From contig CALFYS010000046.1 in assembly GCA_937952245.1 (NCBI GenBank), positions 1 to 58,380 on the forward strand: 58,380 nt of DNA, read 5' to 3'. A model generated the notes under the pieces. That model did not search any database. It had not been told where the DNA came from and worked only from the letters and a program-made list of their open reading frames with translations. The DNA is from an uncultured Alphaproteobacteria bacterium. GTDB lineage: Bacteria > Pseudomonadota > Alphaproteobacteria > Puniceispirillales > UBA1172. A program made the translations under genes and the position numbers. Every line of letters starts with the position of its first letter. Position 1 is the first letter of the stretch. This document shows positions 33,412 through 42,996 of the stretch, piece by piece.

Positions 33412-35592
33412 TCAATTCGACGATAGCGATTTGACTTCATTGGTGCCCACCGCCCCAAGGTTCTTGAAGTTAAACACCACGAAGACTTCATCAATCGGTT
33501 TAATATCGCGGTCGCTTTCGGTATCGCGGTTATAGCCGATGCTGATGGTCAAGCAATCCTGCAAGCCGCCACCGTAATTGACATCAACAATCGAGTCGGT
33601 CAATTTGCGGGTATCGTTGGTCATATCGTATTTCTGGGTCAAACTCAGCCCCCAGCCATAGCCAAGGTTTTGTTTGGCGGTCACCGTCAATTCTTCTTTT
33701 TCTTCGGTGGCCGTGTTGAAATAGGATTTTGACAACTGGCTATAGGATGCTGAAAGTCGGGTTTCATCAAAGCTCACTTGGCCAGATAGTTTTGTTTCGT
33801 TCAAATGGAAATCGCGGGGGTGGAAACGCCCTGACATGGCCATTGAAAAATTGCTATAGGGCTGGACGGTCAGGCTGGCCAGAATATCAGAAATCCGGTC
33901 AGTTTCTGAAACCCCATTTAACCCTGTTGGGGTATCCCCCGACAAGCGCATTGACCCCCCAACAAAGCCGGTGACATCGCCCAAATAAGGGTCATAAAGA
34001 GACATAGAGACACCGCCATCAACACGGGTTGAGGTGATGTTGTAATCTTCCCCTTGTTCGCGGTGGAGCAGAAATAAATTGGCCTCATCAAGGCGGAAAT
34101 CTGAACTATCGCGGTTCGGGATGCTGTTGCTGCGGTCAGTCGCCTTGACCGACACGAGTTTGACTTTTGGTTCAATAACGGCAAAGCGATCCGCCATCTG
34201 GACGGAAACAGGCATCGCCCAACCAAGGCCAGCGGCGACCGTGGTCTGCCCCAATTCACCTTCATATCCATCATTATTGGTGGCGGTTTCAATGTTGCGA
34301 TACTGGCCTGCAAGCCGACCTTCAACGCTCAATTGCCCGAAATCAGTGGTGATGTCTTGGCGGCTGTAAAGCTCCGATGTCCAGCGTTTCAGGTCGGTTG
34401 ATTCATCATTATCCAGTTGCAACGCGCTGAGGCGCAGGCGCAGGCTCAACCCCTCTTGGTCTGTTTCAAGATAGCGTTCATGGAAAACAGAAGGCAGAAC
34501 CGTGGCTTCATTTTCTTCATCGCGATCAGATGTCAGGTCTTGAATATCATAGGCTTCAACACGGCTGTATTGATCGCGGTCAATCCGCTCCGTGACAATA
34601 GATGACTTCAAAGTTTCGGCATCATCAAAATTATAGCGGCGCATGAATGTATCTTGGCTGGCGCGATAAAGCCGAACATTTGTTTTCCATTTTTGGCCAA
34701 GGGTTGTTTGAAATGACGCATCAACGCCGGCCACATCTTCACGGGTTTTCTTATAGGTGTTGACCCGCCCTTTATAGATCGTGGCATCAAGTGATGAATA
34801 ATCCCACCGCTGGCGATAGACGGTTTTGACCGCCGCGCCTTGATTGCCGAAAAAATAAGGGGTGATCGCCGCGTCATGGGTCTCGCCCGTTACCCAATAA
34901 TAGGTCTGGCCATAGGTGGTGCCTAAATCCGATGAAAAAGAAATTCGCGGCGGCAACAGGCCTGAACGGCGGCGGACAGTCCAATCAGGATGATCAAGAT
35001 AAGGGAAATACAAGACCGGCACCGCGAAAATCTTCATGGTGACATTTTGGTGATAAATCGTCTGGCTGTTCGGGTCATGACGGCTTTCGGAAGAATTAAT
35101 CTCCCACGCGGGTGTTTTGCCGCCTTTAAAGTCACAATCACAAGGGGTGTAGCGGGCTTTGTCATAAACCGTTCCAACACCGCGCTCAACATTGACTTTA
35201 TTGCCGCCAACCCATGAGCCATCATTAAACTGGCTGATCACCGGTTCGGCAATCGCCTTGGAGAAGTTTTCTTCCAAAACCAGCATATCGGTGTAATGGG
35301 TGCTGCCGTCGTTATCGGTAAAGACGACATTGCCCGTGGCAACGGCTTTGCCTTCATTGCGGTTATATTCAACACGGTCAGCCAGAAGGCGCATATCGCC
35401 TTGGGTGATGATCACGTCACCTTCCGCGGTCATCACGCCAGTTTCGGCATTGCTGGAAACGGCATTGGCGGTGAAATCAACCGGCGCGGAAGTGTTCTGC
35501 GCGTTCGCCGATGCTGCGCTGAGCATCAGACACGTCAGCAGGGCAAAAGTCTTTAAAAATGACCGAGGTGAAAAAATTGAAATAAAAGGCAT
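33412..35592 (-). CDS. lptD: LPS-assembly outer-membrane protein LptD
   Basis: This 726-residue beta-barrel inserts LPS into the outer leaflet with LptE. A signal peptide (SFLKTFALLTCLMLSAASANA) ends near residue 30. The periplasmic OstA/LptA-like jellyroll (ANAVSSNAETGVMTAEGDVIITQGDMRL) is followed by the barrel (LDHPDWTVRRRSGLLPPRISFSSDLG). Cysteines occur as CDC near residue 150 and one near the C-terminus. I chose the ATG at 35592 because the signal peptide begins there. Unlike many proteobacteria, surA and pdxA do not follow; 120 bases and a GNAT pseudogene do. Confidence 0.9.
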   Translation of the reverse strand: MPFISIFSPRSFLKTFALLTCLMLSAASANAQNTSAPVDFTANAVSSNAETGVMTAEGDVIITQGDMRLLADRVEYNRNEGKAVATGNVVFTDNDGSTHYTDMLVLEENFSKAIAEPVISQFNDGSWVGGNKVNVERGVGTVYDKARYTPCDCDFKGGKTPAWEINSSESRHDPNSQTIYHQNVTMKIFAVPVLYFPYLDHPDWTVRRRSGLLPPRISFSSDLGTTYGQTYYWVTGETHDAAITPYFFGNQGAAVKTVYRQRWDYSSLDATIYKGRVNTYKKTREDVAGVDASFQTTLGQKWKTNVRLYRASQDTFMRRYNFDDAETLKSSIVTERIDRDQYSRVEAYDIQDLTSDRDEENEATVLPSVFHERYLETDQEGLSLRLRLSALQLDNDESTDLKRWTSELYSRQDITTDFGQLSVEGRLAGQYRNIETATNNDGYEGELGQTTVAAGLGWAMPVSVQMADRFAVIEPKVKLVSVKATDRSNSIPNRDSSDFRLDEANLFLLHREQGEDYNITSTRVDGGVSMSLYDPYLGDVTGFVGGSMRLSGDTPTGLNGVSETDRISDILASLTVQPYSNFSMAMSGRFHPRDFHLNETKLSGQVSFDETRLSASYSQLSKSYFNTATEEKEELTVTAKQNLGYGWGLSLTQKYDMTNDTRKLTDSIVDVNYGGGLQDCLTISIGYNRDTESDRDIKPIDEVFVVFNFKNLGAVGTNEVKSLSSN

Positions 35593-35771
35593 AAAACCGT
35601 GATCCAGATCGTCTAAATTGTAGCGGTACAATGTTATTTTTTGTATATCAGAATAATAACGAAATGCACAGATAACGTGGCACAGATTGATATTGATTTT
35701 CAAGATCATAATCACATGATGGCGCGCCAAGGTGCAAGCGGCCATAAGGGTCAAAGAATGGGGACCATACG

Positions 35772-36815
35772 GTGAAGATTTTACATATCGTAGCAGGCGC
35801 TGGACAGGGCGGCGCGGAAACATTTTGCCTTGATGCGGTCAAAGCCCTTCATGACAGTGGCGTCGAACAAGTCATGATCGGCCGTCCCCATGACCATTAC
35901 CTTGAAGCGTTAAACGCAAGGGGCATTAAACATTATCCTCTCAGTTTTGCGCCGCTGATGAAATGGATCCAACGTCGCCAGATTGATCGCATTATCGCCC
36001 AAGAACAGCCTGATTTAATTCATAGCTGGATGAATAGGGGTGCCAGTTTTACCCCGAAGCAGAAATCTATCCCGGTATTGGGTTGGTTTGGTGGGTATTA
36101 TGATCTGAAAAACTACACGTCATGTGATTTCTATATGGGGGTAACCCGCGATATTGTCCGCCATATCAAAGAATCTTCGGGCAGGCCTGATCGCGCTTAT
36201 GTTGGCCATACATTTGGGACGTTGGAAGATGCCCCTAAAGTCACTAAATCCGATTACGGTATTCCTGAAGACGCAAAGATGGTCTTGCTGCTGTCGCGAA
36301 TGCACTGGAAAAAAGGGGTGGATTTGCTGTTGGATGCCGCCCGTGATCTGCCCAATATTTATTTCCTGATGGCGGGCGATGGCCCTGATTTGGCCAAGTA
36401 TAAAGCCATGGCAGAAGAGCTCGGCGTCGCTGATCGCGCCGTCTTCCCCGGATGGTGTGATAACCGTTCGGCCTTGCTGGATATTGCTGATGTTTGTGTG
36501 CTGCCCTCACGGTATGAACCTTTCGGCACGGTGATTGCCGAAGCATGGTTTGCCAAAGTGCCATTGGTGGCGACACGCGCTGATGGCGCTCGCCAATATG
36601 TCACTGATGAAACCGATGGTCTTTTGGTTGATATTGATGATCGTGATGGTCTGGTGAAAGCCCTTGATACAGCGCTTCATGATCAAAAAATGGCGGCAAA
36701 AATAGTTAAGGGCGGGACAAAAACTTATCATGAATTGTTCAGCCGTGACGTGGTGACCAAAACCATGATCGCCTCTTATCAGGATATGATCAGCCGTTAT
36801 CAGAACGGGCTTTGA
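35772..36815 (+). CDS. Glycosyltransferase family 4 (GT-B fold)
   Basis: This 347-residue enzyme probably transfers a sugar to LPS core or capsule. The N-terminal Rossmann half begins MKILHIVAGAGQGGAETF. The C-terminal donor-binding half has LSRMHWKKGVDLLLDAA, MAGDGP and the EPFGTVIAEAW motif (E-x7-E type). The start is GTG at 35772 with GGGGA upstream. It is divergent from lptD, and its last 26 bases overlap the tail-to-tail glycosyltransferase at 36790. Acceptor and sugar cannot be assigned from sequence alone. Confidence 0.85.
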   Translation: MKILHIVAGAGQGGAETFCLDAVKALHDSGVEQVMIGRPHDHYLEALNARGIKHYPLSFAPLMKWIQRRQIDRIIAQEQPDLIHSWMNRGASFTPKQKSIPVLGWFGGYYDLKNYTSCDFYMGVTRDIVRHIKESSGRPDRAYVGHTFGTLEDAPKVTKSDYGIPEDAKMVLLLSRMHWKKGVDLLLDAARDLPNIYFLMAGDGPDLAKYKAMAEELGVADRAVFPGWCDNRSALLDIADVCVLPSRYEPFGTVIAEAWFAKVPLVATRADGARQYVTDETDGLLVDIDDRDGLVKALDTALHDQKMAAKIVKGGTKTYHELFSRDVVTKTMIASYQDMISRYQNGL

Positions 36816-37905
36816 TGGCATCACGCCCTTGATCCACCTTTTGCCCTGCATGGGCGCGGGTGAAAGGGTAATCATCCCATGCTTTGTGCTGATAGGTTTT
36901 TAGCATTTCTGGATCACTGAGCAATTGCTCAAGGGCATCCGCGATCGCATCCGCATGAGGATCATCAAGGATCATCGCCCGGCCTTCGGCGTATTCAGGG
37001 ATGCCGCCACGTCTTGTGGTGATCAACGCGGCACCGGCCACCATCGCTTCCAACAAAACGCGGCCAGCCGGCTCTTGCCATTGCGACGGCACCAAGGCGA
37101 TGGCGGCGTGGTCTTGTTCTTTGTAAACATCTTTTATCGGCAAAAAGCCAAGGGCTTGGGCTTGGTCGCCGCAAGGCGCAAGGGCATTGGCCACGGCGTT
37201 CTCATAAGGCGATTTACCGCCGTCTTGAAAGCCTTTTGCGCCGATCAATCGCGCTGACCAATCGGGGTGTTGGGGCAGAACCTTGGCAAGAGCATGGGCG
37301 GCTTCCAACATCCCTTTTTCCGGCACCATCCGCCCGGTGATAACGATCTGTTTTTTCTTTTGCGGCGCTTGTTGATGGCGATGGTCAATCCCCAAGGGCG
37401 TGACCTGTTGGATCAAGCCTTCTGTGTCTTTGTCATCAAGCCCATCATTAAACCCATCAATCAGATATTGTGAGACGGCAAAAACGCCTTTGAGGGCTTT
37501 CGCCAACCCCCGCCGTTCGGCAATTGTCTTTGCGCCTTTCATGCCTCTTGGGTCATTGTGCAAAACAAGGACAATGTTTAAATCAGGGCGTTTTCGCGCC
37601 AGATACGCCGCCACTTGGCAACGGCCATGAACCTCCACCCAATCGGGGGTGATGTTGGTCTTCTTCAGGTGATCAAGATAAGCCCGCGCCATGCCAATGT
37701 TGTGCCCATAAAGCCATGCGGTTTTTGGGGTTAACGCGGTAAAAGGTTCGGTCAGTGGTTTGTTCTGGCTGGCGCGCCCAAAGATATGACAATCCTTACC
37801 ATATTGGCTGGCCAGCACCATGTCTTCGGCCACCATGGCCACCGCCCCAGCGTTTTCGCGGGTGTAATATTCTTTGGCAGGCAGAAGGCAATGAATCAGA
37901 GGCAT
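36790..37905 (-). CDS. Glycosyltransferase family 4-like protein
   Basis: This 371-residue protein has the GT-B signature in its C-terminal half: VITGRMVPEKGMLEAAHAL, then PSQWQEPAGRVLLEAMVAGAALITT, the E-x7-E donor motif. The N-terminal half (ENAGAVAMVAEDMVLAS, DWVEVHGRCQVAAYLA) is less conserved. It converges with and overlaps the 35772 gene by 26 bases. It lies between another GT4 and a GT9 gene, so a role in LPS core assembly is likely but inferred. Confidence 0.82.
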   Translation of the reverse strand: MPLIHCLLPAKEYYTRENAGAVAMVAEDMVLASQYGKDCHIFGRASQNKPLTEPFTALTPKTAWLYGHNIGMARAYLDHLKKTNITPDWVEVHGRCQVAAYLARKRPDLNIVLVLHNDPRGMKGAKTIAERRGLAKALKGVFAVSQYLIDGFNDGLDDKDTEGLIQQVTPLGIDHRHQQAPQKKKQIVITGRMVPEKGMLEAAHALAKVLPQHPDWSARLIGAKGFQDGGKSPYENAVANALAPCGDQAQALGFLPIKDVYKEQDHAAIALVPSQWQEPAGRVLLEAMVAGAALITTRRGGIPEYAEGRAMILDDPHADAIADALEQLLSDPEMLKTYQHKAWDDYPFTRAHAGQKVDQGRDAIKARSDNG

Positions 37906-38064
37906 GAGCGTTCTAAATAGAATGTATTAAGGGTTTAATGACGAATTTATCTTATCACGTGAATGAGTTTTACATATACCATCTTCTTGGCCGCCAAGCC
38001 ATAAAAGCCGTGACAGGCATCAGATCGGGGCTTATTGTCCCTTAAAACCAGACAGATGTGACCG

Positions 38065-38985
38065 ATGCAAAAACAAGAAAAAATTCTGATCATCAAACAC
38101 GGTGCCCTTGGCGATATGGTGCAAGCCCTTGATGGTTTCGCCAGCATCAGGGCAGGGCATCCCGATGCCCATGTGGCGTTATTAACCACCAAACCTTTTG
38201 CGGGATTGGCGCAATCCATGCCGTTTTTTGATGAGGTGATTGTTGATCGCCGCGCCAAGGCTTGGAATCTTCCTGCTCTCTTTGAGATCAGATCGGTCTT
38301 CCGTCAAGGCTGGCAACGGATTTATGATTTCCAATCCTCCAGCCGCACCCGCCGTTATCTTCATCACGTGATCCCATCAGGGGTGGAATTTGTTGGTGTT
38401 CATCAAGGCGCTTCGCATCGTTTGGGGGATATGACGGGCATCAATAACCGTGATCGGATGCTGATGACAGCGGAAAAGGGCGGGTGTTCTCCGGTTTCCG
38501 CTGAAACAAATTGGCTGGATGGTCAAAATGATCAGTCCAAGAATGAAATCCCATCGCCTTACGCGGTCTTGATCCCTGGGTGTTCTCCCGCCAAGCCTGA
38601 AAAACGGTGGCCGGCTGAAGATTTCGCTGAACTGGCGCGCCTGCTGTTGGAAAAAGGAGTGCAGCCTGTTCTGGCAGGGACCGCGGTGGATCAAGCGGCG
38701 GGGGATGTTATCACAGGTCTTCAACCGCAGGTGCTGGATATGATCGGCAAGACCAGCCTGACAGGTTTAGCAGCATTATTGCGCCATGCTGATGTGGTGG
38801 TGGGGAATGATACAGGCCCAGTTTTTCTGGCGGCACGGCTTGATGCGCCAACGGTGATGGTGATGTCACATCACACCGACCCCACCATGTCCGCCCCCTA
38901 TGGCCAGCGGGCGGGGTGGATTAAAAATGACGATATTACCGCCATCACGCCCCAGATGGTGTTGGAAAAATCAGGGCAACTCTAA
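38065..38985 (+). CDS. Heptosyltransferase family (GT9) protein
   Basis: This 306-residue protein resembles ADP-heptose:LPS heptosyltransferases. ILIIKHGALGDMVQALDGFASI opens the acceptor domain. The donor domain has PGCSPAKPEKRWPAEDFAELARLL and VGNDTGPVFLAARLDAPTVM, the GT9 D-x-G-P site. Heptose donor would come from HldE at 27987-29405. It converges with the DUF924 gene, overlapping by four bases. Whether it acts as WaaC, WaaF or another member is undecided. Confidence 0.85.
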   Translation: MQKQEKILIIKHGALGDMVQALDGFASIRAGHPDAHVALLTTKPFAGLAQSMPFFDEVIVDRRAKAWNLPALFEIRSVFRQGWQRIYDFQSSSRTRRYLHHVIPSGVEFVGVHQGASHRLGDMTGINNRDRMLMTAEKGGCSPVSAETNWLDGQNDQSKNEIPSPYAVLIPGCSPAKPEKRWPAEDFAELARLLLEKGVQPVLAGTAVDQAAGDVITGLQPQVLDMIGKTSLTGLAALLRHADVVVGNDTGPVFLAARLDAPTVMVMSHHTDPTMSAPYGQRAGWIKNDDITAITPQMVLEKSGQL

Positions 38986-39536
38986 AATGATGAATCCGGC
39001 CCTTTGAGAAACTCGATTTCCTCATCATGAGAAGGCCGCCCCAAAATAGCGTTGCGATGGGGGAAATGGCCGAAACGTTCCACAATCACCTGATGCTTAA
39101 CCGCGTATTCATAGGTCATGTCTTGGGTGTATTTTTTGAACAGGGGCAGGGATTTGTTCTGAATATCAATATCTTCAGAATGCATCATGGGCATCAATAA
39201 AAACTGGCGCTTGGCGGGATTTTCCAATTCGTCCAAATACCCCCGCTGAACCCCTGTCAGGGATAAGGCCAAGGCCATGTCATCACCAGCATACATTTTG
39301 GGCGTATCACGATAAATATTGCGGGTCATTTGATCCAAGAGAATGATCAACGCTTGTAAGCCATCGGCGGTTTCCGCCCAAGCATCCAATTGCCCCGCCA
39401 AAGCGCGTTCCACCAGATCGCCGAACCGGTCTTTAAGCAAAGCATCAAACGCTTCGTCTTTTTTGAACCATTGTTCCGGTGAGCAATCCTCATACCAGAA
39501 TTGCAAAACTGTCTTGATTTTATCTTCATGGCGCAT
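38982..39536 (-). CDS. DUF924 family protein
   Basis: This 184-residue all-helical protein carries DUF924 hallmarks: VLQFWYEDCSPEQWFKKDEAFDALL at the N-terminus, LIILLDQMTRNIYRDTPKMYAGD in the middle and RFGHFPHRNAILGRPS near the C-terminus. The family resembles tetratricopeptide-like helices and its function is unknown to me. It follows the FAD oxidase after 23 bases on the same strand and has a GGGGG-type ribosome site. Confidence 0.85.
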   Translation of the reverse strand: MRHEDKIKTVLQFWYEDCSPEQWFKKDEAFDALLKDRFGDLVERALAGQLDAWAETADGLQALIILLDQMTRNIYRDTPKMYAGDDMALALSLTGVQRGYLDELENPAKRQFLLMPMMHSEDIDIQNKSLPLFKKYTQDMTYEYAVKHQVIVERFGHFPHRNAILGRPSHDEEIEFLKGPDSSF

Positions 39537-39559
39537 TTCAGCCCCCCATTTTGGATTGG

Positions 39560-40996
39560 TTATAGAATCTTCCCCGGATTCATAATGTTATGGGGGTCTA
39601 GAGCCGATTTAATCGCCGCCATCACCGATAGCGCTGTTTGATCTTTCGCCTCTTTGAGCATGGCTTTCTTCTTCTGGCCAATACCGTGTTCTGCGCTGAT
39701 CGACCCGCCGTATTCTTTTAATAATCCCGTGATCATATCATCAAACGCGGGATAAACAGACATGAAATCGTCATGCCCATCATCAGGGATCGACAGGTTG
39801 TAATGCAAATTGCCATCGCCCAAATGACCAAAGCCAAAGATTTTCACCCCCGGGGCGATCTTTTCCGCCGCCACCGCCGCGCGCTCATAAAACTCCTGCA
39901 TATGCTGCAAGGGGATTGAAATATCGGATTTATACGCCGCCCCTGCTTTGATTTCGCTCTCAGGGGTTAGCTCACGGATCGCCCATAGGGCTTGGCGTTG
40001 ATTTTCATTGCTGGCGATGGTGGCGTCATTGACCAAGCCATCTTCAAAGGCTTTTTGCAACAAGGCTTCCATTTGGATGTTTAACGGCATCTGGCCGCTA
40101 TCATTGGGCTTTGCGTCCGAAGAAGCGGTGGAGGCGATTTCAATCAAGGCTGAAAACGGCGGCAGGTCTTCAAGGGGGCTGGAAACATCAGGATAGAACC
40201 GCCGGACATTTTCAATGATTGATTTGGGCATCAGCTCAAAGGCGATAACATTGCCGCCGCTGATGGCTTGGGCGCGTTGCAGCAATTCAATGGCGGCGTT
40301 AATATCGCGCACCCCTGCCCATGAAGTTGCCATGGCTTTTGGTTCAGGAAACAATTGCAACGTGGCGGCGGTGATCATCCCCAGCGTGCCTTCCGCCCCG
40401 ATAAACAGGTTTTTCAAATCATAACCGGTGTTGTCTTTCTTCAAGGGCGACAACAGGTTCATCACTTCACCCGTGGCGGTGACGACTTCAAGCCCAAGGC
40501 AAAGCGACCGCGCGTTGCCATAGCGCAGAACATTCAACCCGCCAGCATTGGTGGAAAGATTGCCGCCAATCCGGCACGTCCCGCGTGAGCCAAAATTAAG
40601 AGGAAAGATCAATCCTTCTTGACTGGCGGCGTCTTGGATTTTTTCAAGAATACAGCCCGCGTCCACGGTAATGCTCTGGCTGGGGCGATCAAAATGACGG
40701 ATTTGATCCATCCGTGCCATGCTGATGATGATCGCCTTGCCGCTATCATCGGGCGTGGCGCCACCGCAAAGGGAGGTATTGCCGCCTTGGGGGACAATCG
40801 GGATGTGGTGGTCATGGCAAAGGCGAACAAGGGATGAAACCTCAGCGGTGGAAGCAGGTTTCACCACCGCCATGGCATCGCCGGTGTAATGGCCACGCCA
40901 ATCGGTCAGATGCGGGGCTTTATCCTCTTTTTCCGTCAGCACATATTTATCGCCGCAAATGGCAATGAATTGAGCAATCAACGTATCTTCGGTCAT
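39560..40996 (-). CDS. FAD-linked oxidase, D-2-hydroxyglutarate dehydrogenase-like
   Basis: This 478-residue flavoprotein shares the GlcD/VAO fold. The FAD loop VPQGGNTSLCGGATP lies near residues 68-82, GRIGGNLSTNAGG-like CRIGGNLSTNAGGLNVLRYGN follows, and the C-terminal substrate domain has FGHLGDGNLHYNLS and SAEHGIGQKKK. The pattern fits D2HGDH or D-lactate dehydrogenase (cytochrome) subfamilies, single-chain and without GlcE/GlcF partners. It lies 15 bases after the Sua5 gene in a minus-strand operon. Substrate is not certain. Confidence 0.85.
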   Translation of the reverse strand: MTEDTLIAQFIAICGDKYVLTEKEDKAPHLTDWRGHYTGDAMAVVKPASTAEVSSLVRLCHDHHIPIVPQGGNTSLCGGATPDDSGKAIIISMARMDQIRHFDRPSQSITVDAGCILEKIQDAASQEGLIFPLNFGSRGTCRIGGNLSTNAGGLNVLRYGNARSLCLGLEVVTATGEVMNLLSPLKKDNTGYDLKNLFIGAEGTLGMITAATLQLFPEPKAMATSWAGVRDINAAIELLQRAQAISGGNVIAFELMPKSIIENVRRFYPDVSSPLEDLPPFSALIEIASTASSDAKPNDSGQMPLNIQMEALLQKAFEDGLVNDATIASNENQRQALWAIRELTPESEIKAGAAYKSDISIPLQHMQEFYERAAVAAEKIAPGVKIFGFGHLGDGNLHYNLSIPDDGHDDFMSVYPAFDDMITGLLKEYGGSISAEHGIGQKKKAMLKEAKDQTALSVMAAIKSALDPHNIMNPGKIL

Positions 40997-41011
40997 ATCA
41001 TCCCCATGGGG

Positions 41012-41974
41012 TTAATCACGGTCTGCCGCCGCCCGCTGAAGCCTGTCTTGGATCGCCACCCCTAACCCGTCTTGGGGAATGGGGGCAATGACAATACGCT
41101 TGCCATCCATGGCATCAGCACGCCGCATCATATCATATAGATTGGCGGCGGCTTCTGTCAGGTCGCTTTGGCGGCTTAAATTTAAATCCATTCGGTCTTC
41201 TGTTGCGCCGAACCCGACCATAATATCACCGTCATTGATGGTGGTGGCGTTCAACAGAACAGGTTTTGACGGCGCGTAATGGCTGGCCAATTGCCCGGGG
41301 CTGATGATGTCTTTGCCCGCGGCGATGGGCATTATGCCAGTTGAACAGCCGATCATCGTGGCGGTGATTGACCCCGGCCGAAGAATGACGGGCGCGTCAC
41401 CACGGGCATCAATCACGGTTGATTCAATGCCGTCATCGGCCATGCCCGTATCAAGGATCATCGCCAATTCAGGGCAATCGCCCAATTCTTCTTGGACATG
41501 GCTTGCTTTCGTGGGGCTGATGCGGCCGGAACGATTGGCCGATGGCGCGGCGATCGGGCAGGCGGCCATCTGCAGAAATTGCCGTGCTTGCGGTTTCATG
41601 GGCACCCGCAATGCAATGGTATCCAGCCCCGCGGTCGCCAGATCAGCAACCGGACAATCGGGGCGTTTGTTTAAAATCAGCGTCATTGGCCCCGGCCAGT
41701 AATCATCCGCCAATTGTTGCGCCATCAAATTTGCTTCCGCCAAGTCAAAGGCATGGCAAGTGCTGTCGATATGGCTGATCAGCGGATTAAAAGAAGGCCG
41801 GCCTTTGGCGGCGTAAATCTTGGCCACGGCTTCGGGGTTGGTGGCGTCCCCTCCAAGGCCATAAACCGTTTCTGTTCCAAAAGCCACCAATTGACCGGAA
41901 CGAATGGCATCAACCGCTTTGCCAAGGTCATCTTCCGAAAACTGGTCATTGGGGGCGGTGAGAATGTCAGCCAT
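41012..41974 (-). CDS. tsaC: L-threonylcarbamoyladenylate synthase (Sua5 type)
   Basis: This 320-residue protein makes threonylcarbamoyl-AMP for the t6A37 modification of ANN-decoding tRNAs. The YrdC core occupies about 1-200: FGTETVYGLGGDATN, KGRPSFNPL, WPGPMTLIL, and ALRVPMKPQARQFLQ with APSANRSGRISPT. A C-terminal Sua5 domain (about 210-320) follows, making it the long Sua5 rather than the short TsaC form. It lies ten bases downstream of the cysQ-like gene. Confidence 0.92.
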   Translation of the reverse strand: MADILTAPNDQFSEDDLGKAVDAIRSGQLVAFGTETVYGLGGDATNPEAVAKIYAAKGRPSFNPLISHIDSTCHAFDLAEANLMAQQLADDYWPGPMTLILNKRPDCPVADLATAGLDTIALRVPMKPQARQFLQMAACPIAAPSANRSGRISPTKASHVQEELGDCPELAMILDTGMADDGIESTVIDARGDAPVILRPGSITATMIGCSTGIMPIAAGKDIISPGQLASHYAPSKPVLLNATTINDGDIMVGFGATEDRMDLNLSRQSDLTEAAANLYDMMRRADAMDGKRIVIAPIPQDGLGVAIQDRLQRAAADRD

Positions 41975-41984
41975 GGTCCATCAC

Positions 41985-42812
41985 TCAAGCCCCTTGATCA
42001 ACAGGCGGCAACCAATGGGTTGGAACCGCGCCATCAAGTTTAGCGGTGGCGGAAAAATAGCCGTTTAGCCGCCCGGGTTTACCATAGCCAAACCGTGTGC
42101 CATCAGGGGCGAGCATCTGGCCACCGGCGGCTTCTAAGATGGCTTGCCCCGCGGCGGTATCCCATTCCATGGTGGGGCCCATGCGGGGGTAAAGATCAGC
42201 GTCGCCTTCCGCGATGGAGCAGAATTTTAAAGATGATCCAACGGCAATGGCTTCACCAGCATCAATCAGATTAATCCAATGTTCCAATTCAGGGCTGCGG
42301 TGGGCTTTGGTCGCCACCACATCAGGTTTTTCCAAGCGGGCTTGGCGGGCTGAAATCGGCATGGCATCCCCCATGGCCGCCAATGTCATTTGACCTGACG
42401 CCGCCGCCATCCGTTTCCACGCCCGCCCATCAGCGCCGCCCCAAAGCACGCCCATCGCTGGGGCGTAAATCACCCCCAGCACAGGATAGCCTTGATCAAT
42501 CAATGCGATATTCACCGTAAAATCACGCCCGCCATTGATAAAACCTTTGGTGCCATCCAACGGGTCAACACACCAATATTGAACAGGGTTTGTGTCTTCC
42601 TTGGCGCTGAATGTTTCTTCGGTAATGGCGGGAATATCCGCCGCCATGGATTTCAACCCATCGCTGATAATTTGATCCGCCGCCAAATCAGCCTCGGTGA
42701 CAGGGCTGCCATCCGTTTTTTGATTCTTATCAAAACCCTGATCGCGAAAGCCCATGATGGCATTGCCAGCCTCGATGGCGATCTCTTCAATTTTCAGCAA
42801 ATCAATATTCAT
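41985..42812 (-). CDS. cysQ: 3'(2'),5'-bisphosphate nucleotidase / inositol-monophosphatase-like (CysQ)
   Basis: This 275-residue Mg2+-dependent phosphatase has the IMPase motifs DGSPVTEADLAAD, EET, WCVDPLDGTKGFINGGRDFTVNIALI (the DPLDGT metal site) and WDTAAGQAIL. The substrate in this branch is usually 3'-phosphoadenosine-5'-phosphate, a by-product of sulfate assimilation. I chose the ATG at 42812 (MNIDLLKIEEI) because conservation starts there; an ATG 26 codons upstream adds an asparagine-rich stretch. It heads the operon with Sua5, FAD oxidase and DUF924. Confidence 0.87.
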   Translation of the reverse strand: MNIDLLKIEEIAIEAGNAIMGFRDQGFDKNQKTDGSPVTEADLAADQIISDGLKSMAADIPAITEETFSAKEDTNPVQYWCVDPLDGTKGFINGGRDFTVNIALIDQGYPVLGVIYAPAMGVLWGGADGRAWKRMAAASGQMTLAAMGDAMPISARQARLEKPDVVATKAHRSPELEHWINLIDAGEAIAVGSSLKFCSIAEGDADLYPRMGPTMEWDTAAGQAILEAAGGQMLAPDGTRFGYGKPGRLNGYFSATAKLDGAVPTHWLPPVDQGA

Positions 42813-42996
42813 CAGGGTACTCGTGTTTGTTTTTATATCGTTATTATTGTCGTTATAATTAATGGCATCATGATGCGGTGCCATCTCCAAAATTCTAATT
42901 TATAATTTGGCATAGATAATCTTGATTTGCCAGCGCTTGCGGCTTTTGCTAACGAATTAATTCCGGCGATGATCGCAAAGAATGGAGCAAAATTTC

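Noticed and set aside
36790..36815. Overlap of two glycosyltransferase genes as evidence of a frameshift
   Set aside because: The genes are on opposite strands and converge, and both C-termini look complete. A 26-base tail overlap is unremarkable.
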